Shown in pieces: positions 54,771 to 62,602 of a stretch of DNA of 64,000 nucleotides (positions are counted from its first letter, which is position 1; each line of letters opens with the position of its first letter). Location: NCBI GenBank assembly GCA_943789505.1, contig CALSUJ010000001.1, positions 62,001-126,000 on the forward strand, in the 5' to 3' direction. This stretch comes from an uncultured Flavobacteriales bacterium (GTDB taxonomy: Bacteria; Bacteroidota; Bacteroidia; Flavobacteriales; BACL11). The translations under genes were made by a program, and so were the position numbers. The notes under the pieces were generated by a model that was not told the DNA's origin, did no database searches, and worked only from the letters and a program-made list of their open reading frames with translations.

Positions 54771-55646
54771 ACCAGCGCTTTGTGTGTCTAGCTTTCTGTC
54801 CACTTTTTTAAATAAACCTTGCAATACTTTTCCAGGACCCACTTCAATTACTGAGGATAAACCATCAGTAATCATTTGCTGCATAGTTTGTGTCCAAAGT
54901 ACAGATGCAGTAAGTTGGTTTTTTAAATTTTCTTTAATTTCTTCAGTATTAGTAATAGCTGTTGCAGTAACATTCTGGTAGATAGGGCAAATTCCTAATG
55001 TAAAATTAGTTTCGTCAATTGCATGCTCTAATTCTGCTCTAGCAGGCTCCATAAGTGGAGAGTGAAATGCTCCACCAACAGGTAATTTAAGCGCTCTTCT
55101 TGCTCCAGCTTCTGTTAATTTTTCACATGCAATGTCAATTCCTTCATTACTGCCCGAAATTACCAATTGCCCTGGACAGTTATAGTTTGCAGGAACAACC
55201 ACTTCTTTAATTTCTTTGCAGATATTTTCAACCACTTCATTTTCTAATCCTAAAACAGCTGCCATAGTTGATGGGTTTTGCTCACAAGCTTTTTGCATAG
55301 CTATTGCTCTTTTGGATACTAATCTTAATCCGTCTTCAAATGATAAATAGCCAGCAGCCACTAAAGCAGAAAATTCACCTAAAGAATGCCCTGCAACCAT
55401 TTCAGCCTTAAAGGAATATCCTAATGATTTTGCTAAAATTACTGAATGCAAGAAAATAGCTGGCTGGGTTACTTTTGTTTGTTTTAGCGCTTCTGCATCT
55501 TCACCAAACATAATATCGGTAATGGAAAATCCTAAAATTTCATTAGCCTTTTCAAATAGTTGCTTTGTACCAGCTGATGCTTCGTAAAGCTCTTTTCCCA
55601 TTCCTGGAAATTGGGCGCCTTGCCCAGGAAACACATATGCTTTCAT
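54765..55646 (-). CDS. fabD: Malonyl-CoA:ACP transacylase FabD
   Basis: A 293-residue enzyme that loads malonyl groups onto acyl carrier protein for fatty acid synthesis. The oxyanion motif PGQGAQFPGMG is at residues 7-17, the nucleophile Ser88 in GHSLGEFSAL and the catalytic His195 in GAFHSPLMEPA. Length is normal. There is no adjacent fab gene, unlike the fabD-fabG clusters of many bacteria. A -7-type element was not confidently identified in the 57-base gap to folE, so the two may be co-transcribed. Confidence 0.96.
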   Translation of the reverse strand: MKAYVFPGQGAQFPGMGKELYEASAGTKQLFEKANEILGFSITDIMFGEDAEALKQTKVTQPAIFLHSVILAKSLGYSFKAEMVAGHSLGEFSALVAAGYLSFEDGLRLVSKRAIAMQKACEQNPSTMAAVLGLENEVVENICKEIKEVVVPANYNCPGQLVISGSNEGIDIACEKLTEAGARRALKLPVGGAFHSPLMEPARAELEHAIDETNFTLGICPIYQNVTATAITNTEEIKENLKNQLTASVLWTQTMQQMITDGLSSVIEVGPGKVLQGLFKKVDRKLDTQSAGL

Positions 55647-55703
55647 AGTTTATTTTTATAGTTGTTAGTTTTAGTCTGAAATTTAATATTTCAGAAATAA
55701 AAT

Positions 55704-56267
55704 CTATTTTATCAAATTCATGAACTCTGCTCTTGTTTTTTCATCAGACATAAAGATGCCCGAAAAAGCAGATGTTGTTGTGGAGGAATGCTGTTTCTGT
55801 ACACCTCTCATTTGCATGCACAGGTGTTGCGCTTCAATTACTATTGCAACTCCTTTAGGATTTAATGTGTCTTGTAAGCAATCCTTTATTTGGTCAGTTA
55901 ACCGTTCCTGTACTTGCAATCTTCTCGAGAATACATCTACAATCCTTGGTATTTTGCTTAATCCTACTATGTGTCCATTAGGAATATAGGCAATATGTGC
56001 TTTGCCGAAAAAAGGTAACATGTGGTGTTCACACATGGAATAAAGCTCAATATCTTTCACTAATACCATTTGACTGTAGTCTTCAGCAAACATAGCTGAT
56101 TTCAGTATTTCAGTTGGGTTCTGTTTGTAGCCGTTAGTTAAAAAACCCATTGATTTTGCAACTCGCTCTGGTGTCTTTAAAAGCCCTTCTCTTTCAGGGT
56201 TTTCCCCAATTTCTGATAAAACCGATTGAATACTCTCGGCTATTTTTTTATTATAAGTATCACTCAT
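55704..56267 (-). CDS. folE: GTP cyclohydrolase I
   Basis: A 187-residue enzyme converting GTP to dihydroneopterin triphosphate, the entry to folate synthesis. The zinc site is visible in [21 protein letters not shown] and later [10 protein letters not shown] use the ATG at 56267 ([12 protein letters not shown]) because the longer in-frame reading from 56321 crosses the promoter and overlaps the divergent mqnB start. A TATATTTG element at 56286-56293 sits 19 bases upstream. Together with folK (42.7 kb), folA and thyA, it makes this window rich in folate genes. Confidence 0.95.
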   Translation of the reverse strand: MSDTYNKKIAESIQSVLSEIGENPEREGLLKTPERVAKSMGFLTNGYKQNPTEILKSAMFAEDYSQMVLVKDIELYSMCEHHMLPFFGKAHIAYIPNGHIVGLSKIPRIVDVFSRRLQVQERLTDQIKDCLQDTLNPKGVAIVIEAQHLCMQMRGVQKQHSSTTTSAFSGIFMSDEKTRAEFMNLIK

Positions 56268-56284
56268 CTTTTTATAAATAGGCT

Positions 56285-56318
56285 GCAAATATACTACCTT
56301 TTCTTTTGGTATATTTGC
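56285..56318. promoter_or_regulatory. Back-to-back folE and mqnB promoters forming a perfect inverted repeat
   Basis: GCAAATATAC at 56285-56294 and GTATATTTGC at 56309-56318 are exact inverted copies with 14 bases between. Each arm contains a TATATTTG -7 element: minus strand at 56286-56293 for folE and plus strand at 56310-56317 for mqnB. The mqnB ATG begins only four bases after its element, so its transcript may be leaderless. Confidence 0.55.
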
Positions 56319-56321
56319 CAA

Positions 56322-56894
56322 ATGAAGATACTATTGGTTGTTGCTACTGAGCATGAGATTATTGAAGATAAATTTAATGGTTGTAACATACTTATTACAG
56401 GAATGGGAATGGTAAATACATCTATTCAAATCACTAAAGAATTAATGCAAAATAAATACGATTTAGTAATTAATATGGGTGTTGCTGGTTCTTTTTCTCA
56501 AGATTATATTGTAGGGGACGTAGTGGAGGTAGTAGAAGATAATTTTTCAGAATTAGGTTTTGAAAATGGAAATGATTTTGAACAGTTTTCTGATTTTGTG
56601 ATAAAATATAATGTTAAAGCTAAAACTAATCTAAAAAAAGTGAAAGGAATTACGGTAAATACCGTTCATGGAAATGAACATTCAATTGATGAAATTGTAA
56701 ATAGATTAAATCCTGAAGTGGAAAGCATGGAGGGAGCATCTATTTTTAAAGTCTGTAACGAATTTTCAGTTCCTTGCATTCAAATAAGAGCGATTTCTAA
56801 TAATGTCGAGAAACGCAATAAAGAAAATTGGAATATGCCCTTAGCAATTCGTAATTTAAATAAACAAGTAGCCAAAATAATTATGGAATTATGA
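56322..56894 (+). CDS. mqnB: Futalosine hydrolase MqnB
   Basis: A 190-residue nucleosidase that removes adenine from futalosine in the alternative menaquinone pathway. It resembles MTA/SAH nucleosidases: [13 protein letters not shown] at the start, [14 protein letters not shown] near 24 and the catalytic [13 protein letters not shown] near 130, where the Glu binds ribose and the nearby Asp-equivalent is replaced by Asn in [11 protein letters not shown]. The ATG at 56322 is chosen over longer in-frame upstream sequence, which would overlap folE. The stop overlaps mqnD as ATGA, confirming the pathway assignment. Confidence 0.88.
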   Translation: MKILLVVATEHEIIEDKFNGCNILITGMGMVNTSIQITKELMQNKYDLVINMGVAGSFSQDYIVGDVVEVVEDNFSELGFENGNDFEQFSDFVIKYNVKAKTNLKKVKGITVNTVHGNEHSIDEIVNRLNPEVESMEGASIFKVCNEFSVPCIQIRAISNNVEKRNKENWNMPLAIRNLNKQVAKIIMEL

Positions 56895-57697
56895 AATTAA
56901 CTTTAGGTTTTTCGCCTTGCCCAAATGATACTTTTATTTTTGATGCACTCGTTCATAATAAAATTGATACGGAAGGGTTAGAATTTGAGGTGGTTTTTGC
57001 TGATGTAGAACAATTAAATAAGTGGGCTTTTCAAGGAAAACTGGATATTACAAAACTCAGTTATAACGCTTTTACACATTGCGTAAACGATTATATCCTT
57101 TTGGATAGTGGCTCGGCACTTGGTAATAATTGTGGTCCATTACTTATTAAGAAACAAAATACGATTTTAACTAAGGAGAGTAAAATTGCCATTCCTGGAA
57201 AATACACGACTGCCAATATGTTATTAAGTATTGCTTTCCCCAAAAATCAGAAAAAAGTAGAGACACTTTTTTCTGAAATTGAAAATCAGGTGCTTGAAGG
57301 CATAGTAGATGCAGGACTTATTATTCACGAAAGTCGATTTACCTATAAAGATAAAGGTCTAGATAAAGTAAAAGATTTAGGTGAGTTTTGGGAAAGGGAG
57401 ACAGGCTTACCTATTCCGTTAGGTGGTATTGTAATGAAAAGAGAATTGCCTTTATCTAAGCAAAATAAAATAGCTAGAGTGCTTAGAAAATCAGTAGTAT
57501 ATGCTTTCGCAAACCCTAATAGTTCTGCTGATTTTGTAAGGTTTCATTCACAAGAAATGGAGAAGGAAGTTGTGGATGCACACATTGCTTTATATGTTAA
57601 TGATTATTCTATTTCCTTAGGAGAAAAAGGAAGGCGAGCAGTGGAGTTACTTTTTAAAAAATCAGGTCATTCGTTCGAAAATATTTTATTTTGCTAA
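56891..57697 (+). CDS. mqnD: 1,4-dihydroxy-6-naphthoate synthase MqnD
   Basis: A 268-residue periplasmic-binding-protein-like enzyme that converts cyclic dehypoxanthine futalosine to 1,4-dihydroxy-6-naphthoate. The signature FSPCPNDTFIFDALVHNKID lies at residues 7-26, and ITKLSYNAFTH, GLIIHESRFTYKDKGL and PLGGIVMKREL are further conserved blocks. It is translationally coupled with mqnB. mqnA and mqnC are not in the window. There is no signal peptide, so it acts in the cytoplasm. Confidence 0.94.
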   Translation: MKLTLGFSPCPNDTFIFDALVHNKIDTEGLEFEVVFADVEQLNKWAFQGKLDITKLSYNAFTHCVNDYILLDSGSALGNNCGPLLIKKQNTILTKESKIAIPGKYTTANMLLSIAFPKNQKKVETLFSEIENQVLEGIVDAGLIIHESRFTYKDKGLDKVKDLGEFWERETGLPIPLGGIVMKRELPLSKQNKIARVLRKSVVYAFANPNSSADFVRFHSQEMEKEVVDAHIALYVNDYSISLGEKGRRAVELLFKKSGHSFENILFC

Positions 57698-57702
57698 ATT
57701 TG
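57695..57702 (+). promoter_or_regulatory. Possible -7 element for the CotH-family gene
   Basis: TAAATTTG overlaps the mqnD stop codon, and the next ATG is only four bases downstream, the same spacing as for mqnB. It may give a leaderless transcript; no -33 TTG at good spacing is evident. Confidence 0.4.
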
Positions 57703-57706
57703 CAGT

Positions 57707-59479
57707 ATGAAAAAATACATATTTCTTTTTTTGGTATCCCCTTTTTTTCTAGCAGCCCAAAGCCTGTATAATCCACAAGCTTTATATGATCAACCTGGAG
57801 GTCTTTTTGATGAGGACTCTATTAGAGTTATTGATTTAGAATTTGACAATCAAAATTATCATAATTATTTAGTAAATTCATGGTATTATAATCCAGATGT
57901 GAGGATTCCTGCTACATTAACATTAAATGGAACTGTTTATGATTCTGTTGGTGTGCGTTATAAAGGAAATTCTACATTTTGCCTACCAAATGATAATTTA
58001 AATCCTAAGGTTCCTTATAATATTGATATGAATTATTTCATTGATGATCAAAAGTTGTTGGATTATAATAAGCTAAAGCTAGCTAATGCCTGGATGGATC
58101 CTACATTTGTAAAACAAATCGTAAGTAGTAATATTTACAGGAGATATTTACCGACAGGTGAATCTAATTTAGTAAAGCTAAATGTGCAAGGTAATTATGT
58201 AGGGCTTTATGTTAATGATGAATCTATTAATAAGCAATTTCTTAAAAAACATTTTGATGAAAAATCAGGCCCATTATTTAAATGTGATAATATTGATAGA
58301 TTTTGTGATACCGCTAATGCTCCTTCTGCAATGCCGCCTAATTTGCATTATATGGGTGATGATACAACTTTGTATTATGATAGTTATGATATGAAATCTG
58401 AGCAGGGATGGAAAGAGCTAGTAAATTTTATAAAAGTTCTTGATTTAGATTTTCAAAATATAGATAGTGTTTTAAATGTAGATAGAACACTTTGGGCATT
58501 TGCCGTGAATCAAGTAATTCAAAATTTAGATTGTTATAACACTTATTATATTCATAATTATTATTTATATCAAACTAAAGACGGATTATTTCAAATGATT
58601 CCATGGGATCTTGATAATAGTTTCTCAGGAGCAATTATGGGATTTGATTTTTTTAGTCCTTCTAACATATATGAATATGATCCGTATTTTACTGGACCTT
58701 CATTAGGAGGGTCAACTCAGCCATGGGACGAAAGACCTTTGTTGTATAAATTATTAAACAATACGCACTATAGAAAAATATATACGGCACATATCAATAC
58801 TATAATTGAAGAGTCATTAGATACAAGTACAATAAAAGCTAATATTGATAATTTACAAGCATTAGCATATAATGCAGCATCTCAAGATTATAATAAGGCA
58901 TTTTCAATGAGTGATTATTATAGTAATGTAGATGATCCATTATGGACAAATTGGGGTTTCGGTGGAATATTGAGTACAATTAATGAGAGAAAGCAGTTTT
59001 TACTTAATCATCCTGAGATTTCTTTAGTCTCTCCAACAATTGATAATGTAATGCTAAATGATAATTTGGTAACCGCTGAGGTGTTTAATGCAAATACTGT
59101 TGAATTATTAGCTACAACAAGTGAATATAATTCTAAATTTCAATCTTTTATAATGTTAGATGATGGGGCAAATGGGGATGTAGTGGCTAATGATGGCACT
59201 TATTCAGCAGCTCTGCCATTTCAGTCTAGTGGGTTAGAAGTTAAGTTCTATATTAGATCCGAGAATAATGACGCTATAAAACTTAACCCTGAGCGAGCAG
59301 AGTATGAATTTTATACTTATTCGCCAACAACAAGCATCTTGGAAGCTAATTATACTGAAGTACCAATTCTTATTAAAATTACTGATATTTTGGGTAGGAC
59401 CATCACACCAACTTACAATACGCCACTGTTCTATATTTATAGTGATGGAAGTGTTGAGAAACAATTTATTGTAGAATAA
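57707..59479 (+). CDS. Secreted CotH-kinase-family protein with T9SS-type C-terminus
   Basis: A 590-residue exported protein with signal peptide FLFLVSPFFLAAQ. The CotH-like domain begins with PATLTLNGTVYDSVGVRYKGNST near residue 73 and includes NKLKLANAWMDPTFV and, near 295, LFQMIPWDLDNSFSGAIMGFD with the metal-binding DLDN. CotH proteins are atypical kinases that phosphorylate secreted proteins. An unclassified beta-domain follows, and the last 50 residues (ILIKITDILGRTITPT, then LFYIYSDGSVEKQFIVE) match a shortened type A T9SS sorting domain. It should be exported to the cell surface (inference). Whether it is an active kinase is not known. Confidence 0.85.
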   Translation: MKKYIFLFLVSPFFLAAQSLYNPQALYDQPGGLFDEDSIRVIDLEFDNQNYHNYLVNSWYYNPDVRIPATLTLNGTVYDSVGVRYKGNSTFCLPNDNLNPKVPYNIDMNYFIDDQKLLDYNKLKLANAWMDPTFVKQIVSSNIYRRYLPTGESNLVKLNVQGNYVGLYVNDESINKQFLKKHFDEKSGPLFKCDNIDRFCDTANAPSAMPPNLHYMGDDTTLYYDSYDMKSEQGWKELVNFIKVLDLDFQNIDSVLNVDRTLWAFAVNQVIQNLDCYNTYYIHNYYLYQTKDGLFQMIPWDLDNSFSGAIMGFDFFSPSNIYEYDPYFTGPSLGGSTQPWDERPLLYKLLNNTHYRKIYTAHINTIIEESLDTSTIKANIDNLQALAYNAASQDYNKAFSMSDYYSNVDDPLWTNWGFGGILSTINERKQFLLNHPEISLVSPTIDNVMLNDNLVTAEVFNANTVELLATTSEYNSKFQSFIMLDDGANGDVVANDGTYSAALPFQSSGLEVKFYIRSENNDAIKLNPERAEYEFYTYSPTTSILEANYTEVPILIKITDILGRTITPTYNTPLFYIYSDGSVEKQFIVE

Positions 59480-59483
59480 AAAT

Positions 59484-60338
59484 ATGAAAAAAAAAGAGAA
59501 AATTGCATTGGTGATTGAGGGAGGTGGTTTCAAATCAGTTTTTTCAGCTGGGGTTTTAGATGCTTTTCTAATTAATAAATTTAAACCTTTTGATATTTAT
59601 ATTGGTGTTTCAAGTGGCGCAATGTGTCTGTCATACTATGTAGCTACTCAATACAAAATTTATTTCTCATTATCCAAAGAAGTGGCTACTAATGAAAAAT
59701 TTTTAAGCTACAGGCATGCTCTTTCGGAACAAGGATACATGGATTTAAATTTTTTATCAAAATATGCCAAGGAGCACAATCCTTTAGATTTACAAAATAT
59801 TATAGAATCTACTGAAAATAAACAATTTTACATTGTAGCTACAAATTTAGAAAATGGAAAGGCTGTTTATTTAGAGCCTGATAAAAAGAATTTTTATAAA
59901 TGTTTGCAAGCCACTTCTTCATTGCCATTTTTCACGAAAGGTTCGTGTGAAATTAATGGCGTAAATTTTATGGATGGAGCTTGGTCGGATGGTATTCCAG
60001 TAAAAGCAGCAGCTGAGTTTGGGGCTACTAAAGTAATTGTTATTAGGCCAAATCCTTTGGGTTATAAAATGGCTGGATTGAGTTATTTAGGTTTACTTGC
60101 TGGTTATTGGTGGAAAAATAACCCTGAAGTAAGAGATAACTTTTTTAAAGAAGACAATAAGTACAATGAAGCGGTAGATTTCTTAGCAGAAAAACATGAA
60201 AGTCTAGAGGTGTTACAGATCTGTCCTGATAGTTTTTTAAAATCAAGGGTAGTAGGTACTAGTGTAGATGATTTAACACAAGACTATCATGCTGGTTTAG
60301 AGAAGGGCATGGATTTCTTGAGCACTTACTTTAAATAG
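59484..60338 (+). CDS. Patatin-like phospholipase
   Basis: A 284-residue lipase-fold enzyme. The oxyanion loop is EGGGFKSVFSAGVLDAF at residues 11-27, the nucleophile serine is in GVSSGAMC near 47, and the dyad aspartate is in NFMDGAWSDGIP near 163. Patatin-type acylhydrolases cleave membrane lipids or acylglycerols. No signal peptide is apparent, so it is cytoplasmic or peripheral. It begins four bases after the CotH-family stop and may share its transcript. Confidence 0.92.
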   Translation: MKKKEKIALVIEGGGFKSVFSAGVLDAFLINKFKPFDIYIGVSSGAMCLSYYVATQYKIYFSLSKEVATNEKFLSYRHALSEQGYMDLNFLSKYAKEHNPLDLQNIIESTENKQFYIVATNLENGKAVYLEPDKKNFYKCLQATSSLPFFTKGSCEINGVNFMDGAWSDGIPVKAAAEFGATKVIVIRPNPLGYKMAGLSYLGLLAGYWWKNNPEVRDNFFKEDNKYNEAVDFLAEKHESLEVLQICPDSFLKSRVVGTSVDDLTQDYHAGLEKGMDFLSTYFK

Positions 60339-60488
60339 CTTAATGATTGTGTGAGCTTTACTTTTGGATATTTTTTGAGCTATAATTGTTTACACTCTCA
60401 ACTAACATTCCAATACCGACAAGAAAACCTATTAAGAAAAGATGGCTTTGTAGAATTATCTCTAGCTAAATATTTTTAAAATTTAAAA

Positions 60489-62225
60489 ATGAAAAAACAA
60501 AAAGTAACTGTAGTTCAGGCATTTAAAGAATTTATTTGGCCAAGAAAAGGAATTGTATTTGTAGGGCTAATCCTTATTGTAATTAGCCGATTGGCAAGCC
60601 TTGTACTGCCTTTAAAAAGTAAAGAACTATTAGATGAAATAATTCCTAATCAGGATATGGATGCTTTAATAGCTATGGTTATGTTAGTTGCAGGTGCTAT
60701 CTTAATACAAGCAACTACTTCATTTGCTTTAACTAGATTATTAAGTGTAGAAGCACAATTATTAATCTCTAAGTTAAGAGCTAAAGTACAAAAACAAGTA
60801 CTTTCCTTACCTATCTCCTATTTTGACAATAATAAATCAGGAGCTTTAGTTTCCCGTATAATGAGTGATGTGGAAGGTGTTCGTAACCTTGTAGGGACAG
60901 GTTTGGTTCAATTGTTCGGAGGAACAATTACTGCTATTATCTCTTTATTTTTATTAATTAATATTAGTGGAAAGATGACCTTATTTGTACTTGCTCCAGT
61001 ATTCTTATTTGCTGTGATTGCTTTAAAAGCATTTGCATATATTCGGCCTATATTTAGGAAAAGAGGAGTGATTAATGCAGAAGTTACAGGTAGATTGACT
61101 GAAACCTTAAATGGAGTTAGAGTAATCAAAGGCTTTAATGCTGAAGTACAAGAAAATTTAAGTTTTGAAAAAGGAGTGGATCGTTTATTTCAGAATGTGA
61201 AAAAAAGTTTGACAGCAACAGCAATTATGACTAGTTCATCTGCTTTTTTATTAGGATTGGCTTCTGTGGGTATTATGGGAATGGGAGGTGCTATGATTAT
61301 TGAAGGCACACTAACTACAGGTGATTTCTTGTCCTTTACTTTATTGCTTGGTTTTATGATTGCTCCTATTGTTCAGATGAGTAATATTGGAAGTCAACTT
61401 ACTGAAGCATTTGCTGGTTTGGATAGAACAGAAGAAATTATGAATATGCAATCGGAAGCCAATGATGAATTGAGAACTATTGAGCTGAATAAGATTGTTG
61501 GAGATGTAGAATTTAAGGATGTTTCTTTTTCCTATGAAAAGGGTAAGGAGGTTGTGCATAACATTAGTTTTAAAGCGGTTAAAGGTTCGGTTACTGCTTT
61601 GGTGGGCTCTTCTGGTTCGGGTAAATCAACTCTTGCAGGTTTGGTTTCTAGTTTTATTAATCCTGATTCAGGTGTTATCTTAATTGATGGGAATGATATT
61701 TCAAAAATAAGTTTGAATTCATTTAGAAGCCAGTTAGGAGTTGTGTTGCAAGATGATTTTTTGTTTGAAGGTACTATACGTGAAAATATTCTTTTTCCAA
61801 GACCTAGTGCTAGTCAGGATCAAGTGTTAGAAGCAGCAAAAGCAGCTTATGTAAATGAGTTTACGGATCGGTTTGATGATGGCTTAGATACCTTAATTGG
61901 CGAAAGAGGAGTAAAACTTTCAGGAGGACAAAGGCAAAGAATTGCTATTGCAAGAGCGGTATTGGCAAATCCTAGAATACTAATTTTAGATGAAGCAACA
62001 TCAAATCTGGATACGGAGAGTGAATCTTTAATACAAAAAAGTTTAGCTGACCTTATGAAGGGGAGGACTACTTTTGTCATTGCTCACCGTTTAAGTACCA
62101 TTAGGCAAGCTAATCAAATATTGGTTATTGAGCATGGTAAAATTGCGGAACAAGGCAATCATAATGAATTGATAAAAAGTAAAGGTAGGTACTTTGATTT
62201 GTTTACTTATCAAAGTAGGATATAA
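60489..62225 (+). CDS. ABC transporter, fused permease and ATPase (MsbA/LmrA-like exporter)
   Basis: A 578-residue half-transporter that would work as a homodimer. Six hydrophobic segments in residues 1-310 form the exporter domain (SGALVSRIMSDVEGVRNLVGTG is the typical coupling region). The ATPase has Walker A VGSSGSGKST near 376, signature KLSGGQRQRIAIARA near 480, Walker B ILILDEATSNLD and the H-loop IAHRLSTIR. The substrate could be lipid A, a lipid or a drug; an MsbA role is possible but not shown. The 150-base gap upstream has no other gene I accept. A terminator follows at 62250. Confidence 0.93.
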   Translation: MKKQKVTVVQAFKEFIWPRKGIVFVGLILIVISRLASLVLPLKSKELLDEIIPNQDMDALIAMVMLVAGAILIQATTSFALTRLLSVEAQLLISKLRAKVQKQVLSLPISYFDNNKSGALVSRIMSDVEGVRNLVGTGLVQLFGGTITAIISLFLLINISGKMTLFVLAPVFLFAVIALKAFAYIRPIFRKRGVINAEVTGRLTETLNGVRVIKGFNAEVQENLSFEKGVDRLFQNVKKSLTATAIMTSSSAFLLGLASVGIMGMGGAMIIEGTLTTGDFLSFTLLLGFMIAPIVQMSNIGSQLTEAFAGLDRTEEIMNMQSEANDELRTIELNKIVGDVEFKDVSFSYEKGKEVVHNISFKAVKGSVTALVGSSGSGKSTLAGLVSSFINPDSGVILIDGNDISKISLNSFRSQLGVVLQDDFLFEGTIRENILFPRPSASQDQVLEAAKAAYVNEFTDRFDDGLDTLIGERGVKLSGGQRQRIAIARAVLANPRILILDEATSNLDTESESLIQKSLADLMKGRTTFVIAHRLSTIRQANQILVIEHGKIAEQGNHNELIKSKGRYFDLFTYQSRI

Positions 62226-62249
62226 AACAGGTTAATTATATTAGTAAAA

Positions 62250-62275
62250 AAACCACTTTTCAAGTGGTATTTTTA
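62250..62275 (+). terminator. Terminator after the ABC exporter gene
   Basis: Seven-base arms ACCACTT and AAGTGGT with a three-base loop are followed by a T-run. Confidence 0.75.
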
Positions 62276-62331
62276 TATGCTGTGAGCCTTACGCTACTAA
62301 TTTCAATTTATTTTATAAAATAAAACAAACC

Positions 62332-62430
62332 TTATTTAGCTTTCTTTGCTCTCTTTTCTGCTTTTTTTTCTTTTGCGGTTTTAGCAGGTGCTTTTTTAAC
62401 ACTTTTCTTTGAATCTTGTCCTTTCCCCAT
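62332..62430 (-). CDS. Short Lys/Ala-rich basic peptide
   Basis: A 32-residue open reading frame with a clean ATG start (MGKGQDSKKSVKKAP) and a TAA stop. About half the residues are lysine, and the C-terminal half (AKEKKAEKRAKKAK) would be a highly basic helix. I recall similar short Lys-rich proteins from Bacteroidota, but their function is unknown; binding to nucleic acid or the ribosome is a guess. It lies in the 377-base region between the exporter terminator and the symporter, on the opposite strand. Confidence 0.6.
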   Translation of the reverse strand: MGKGQDSKKSVKKAPAKTAKEKKAEKRAKKAK

Positions 62431-62602
62431 GATATTTATTTTAAATGTTTGTCTTTAGTTTGTCAAAGTTACAAATATAAAAAATATAACCCGATGAATG
62501 AATGGGTTTCTTTTTGGTGGGCTTTACGGTCCTTATTTCTAACTTCTTTTTAAAAAATATTAAGTAAGTTTGTCATCTGATACTATCTAATTATAAAATA
62601 CT

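Noticed and set aside
60358-60465. A 35-codon hydrophobic reading frame on the minus strand in the gap before the ABC exporter
   Set aside because: It looks like a membrane segment, but it has no usable start codon near its beginning; the only ATG leaves 16 residues. Probably chance.
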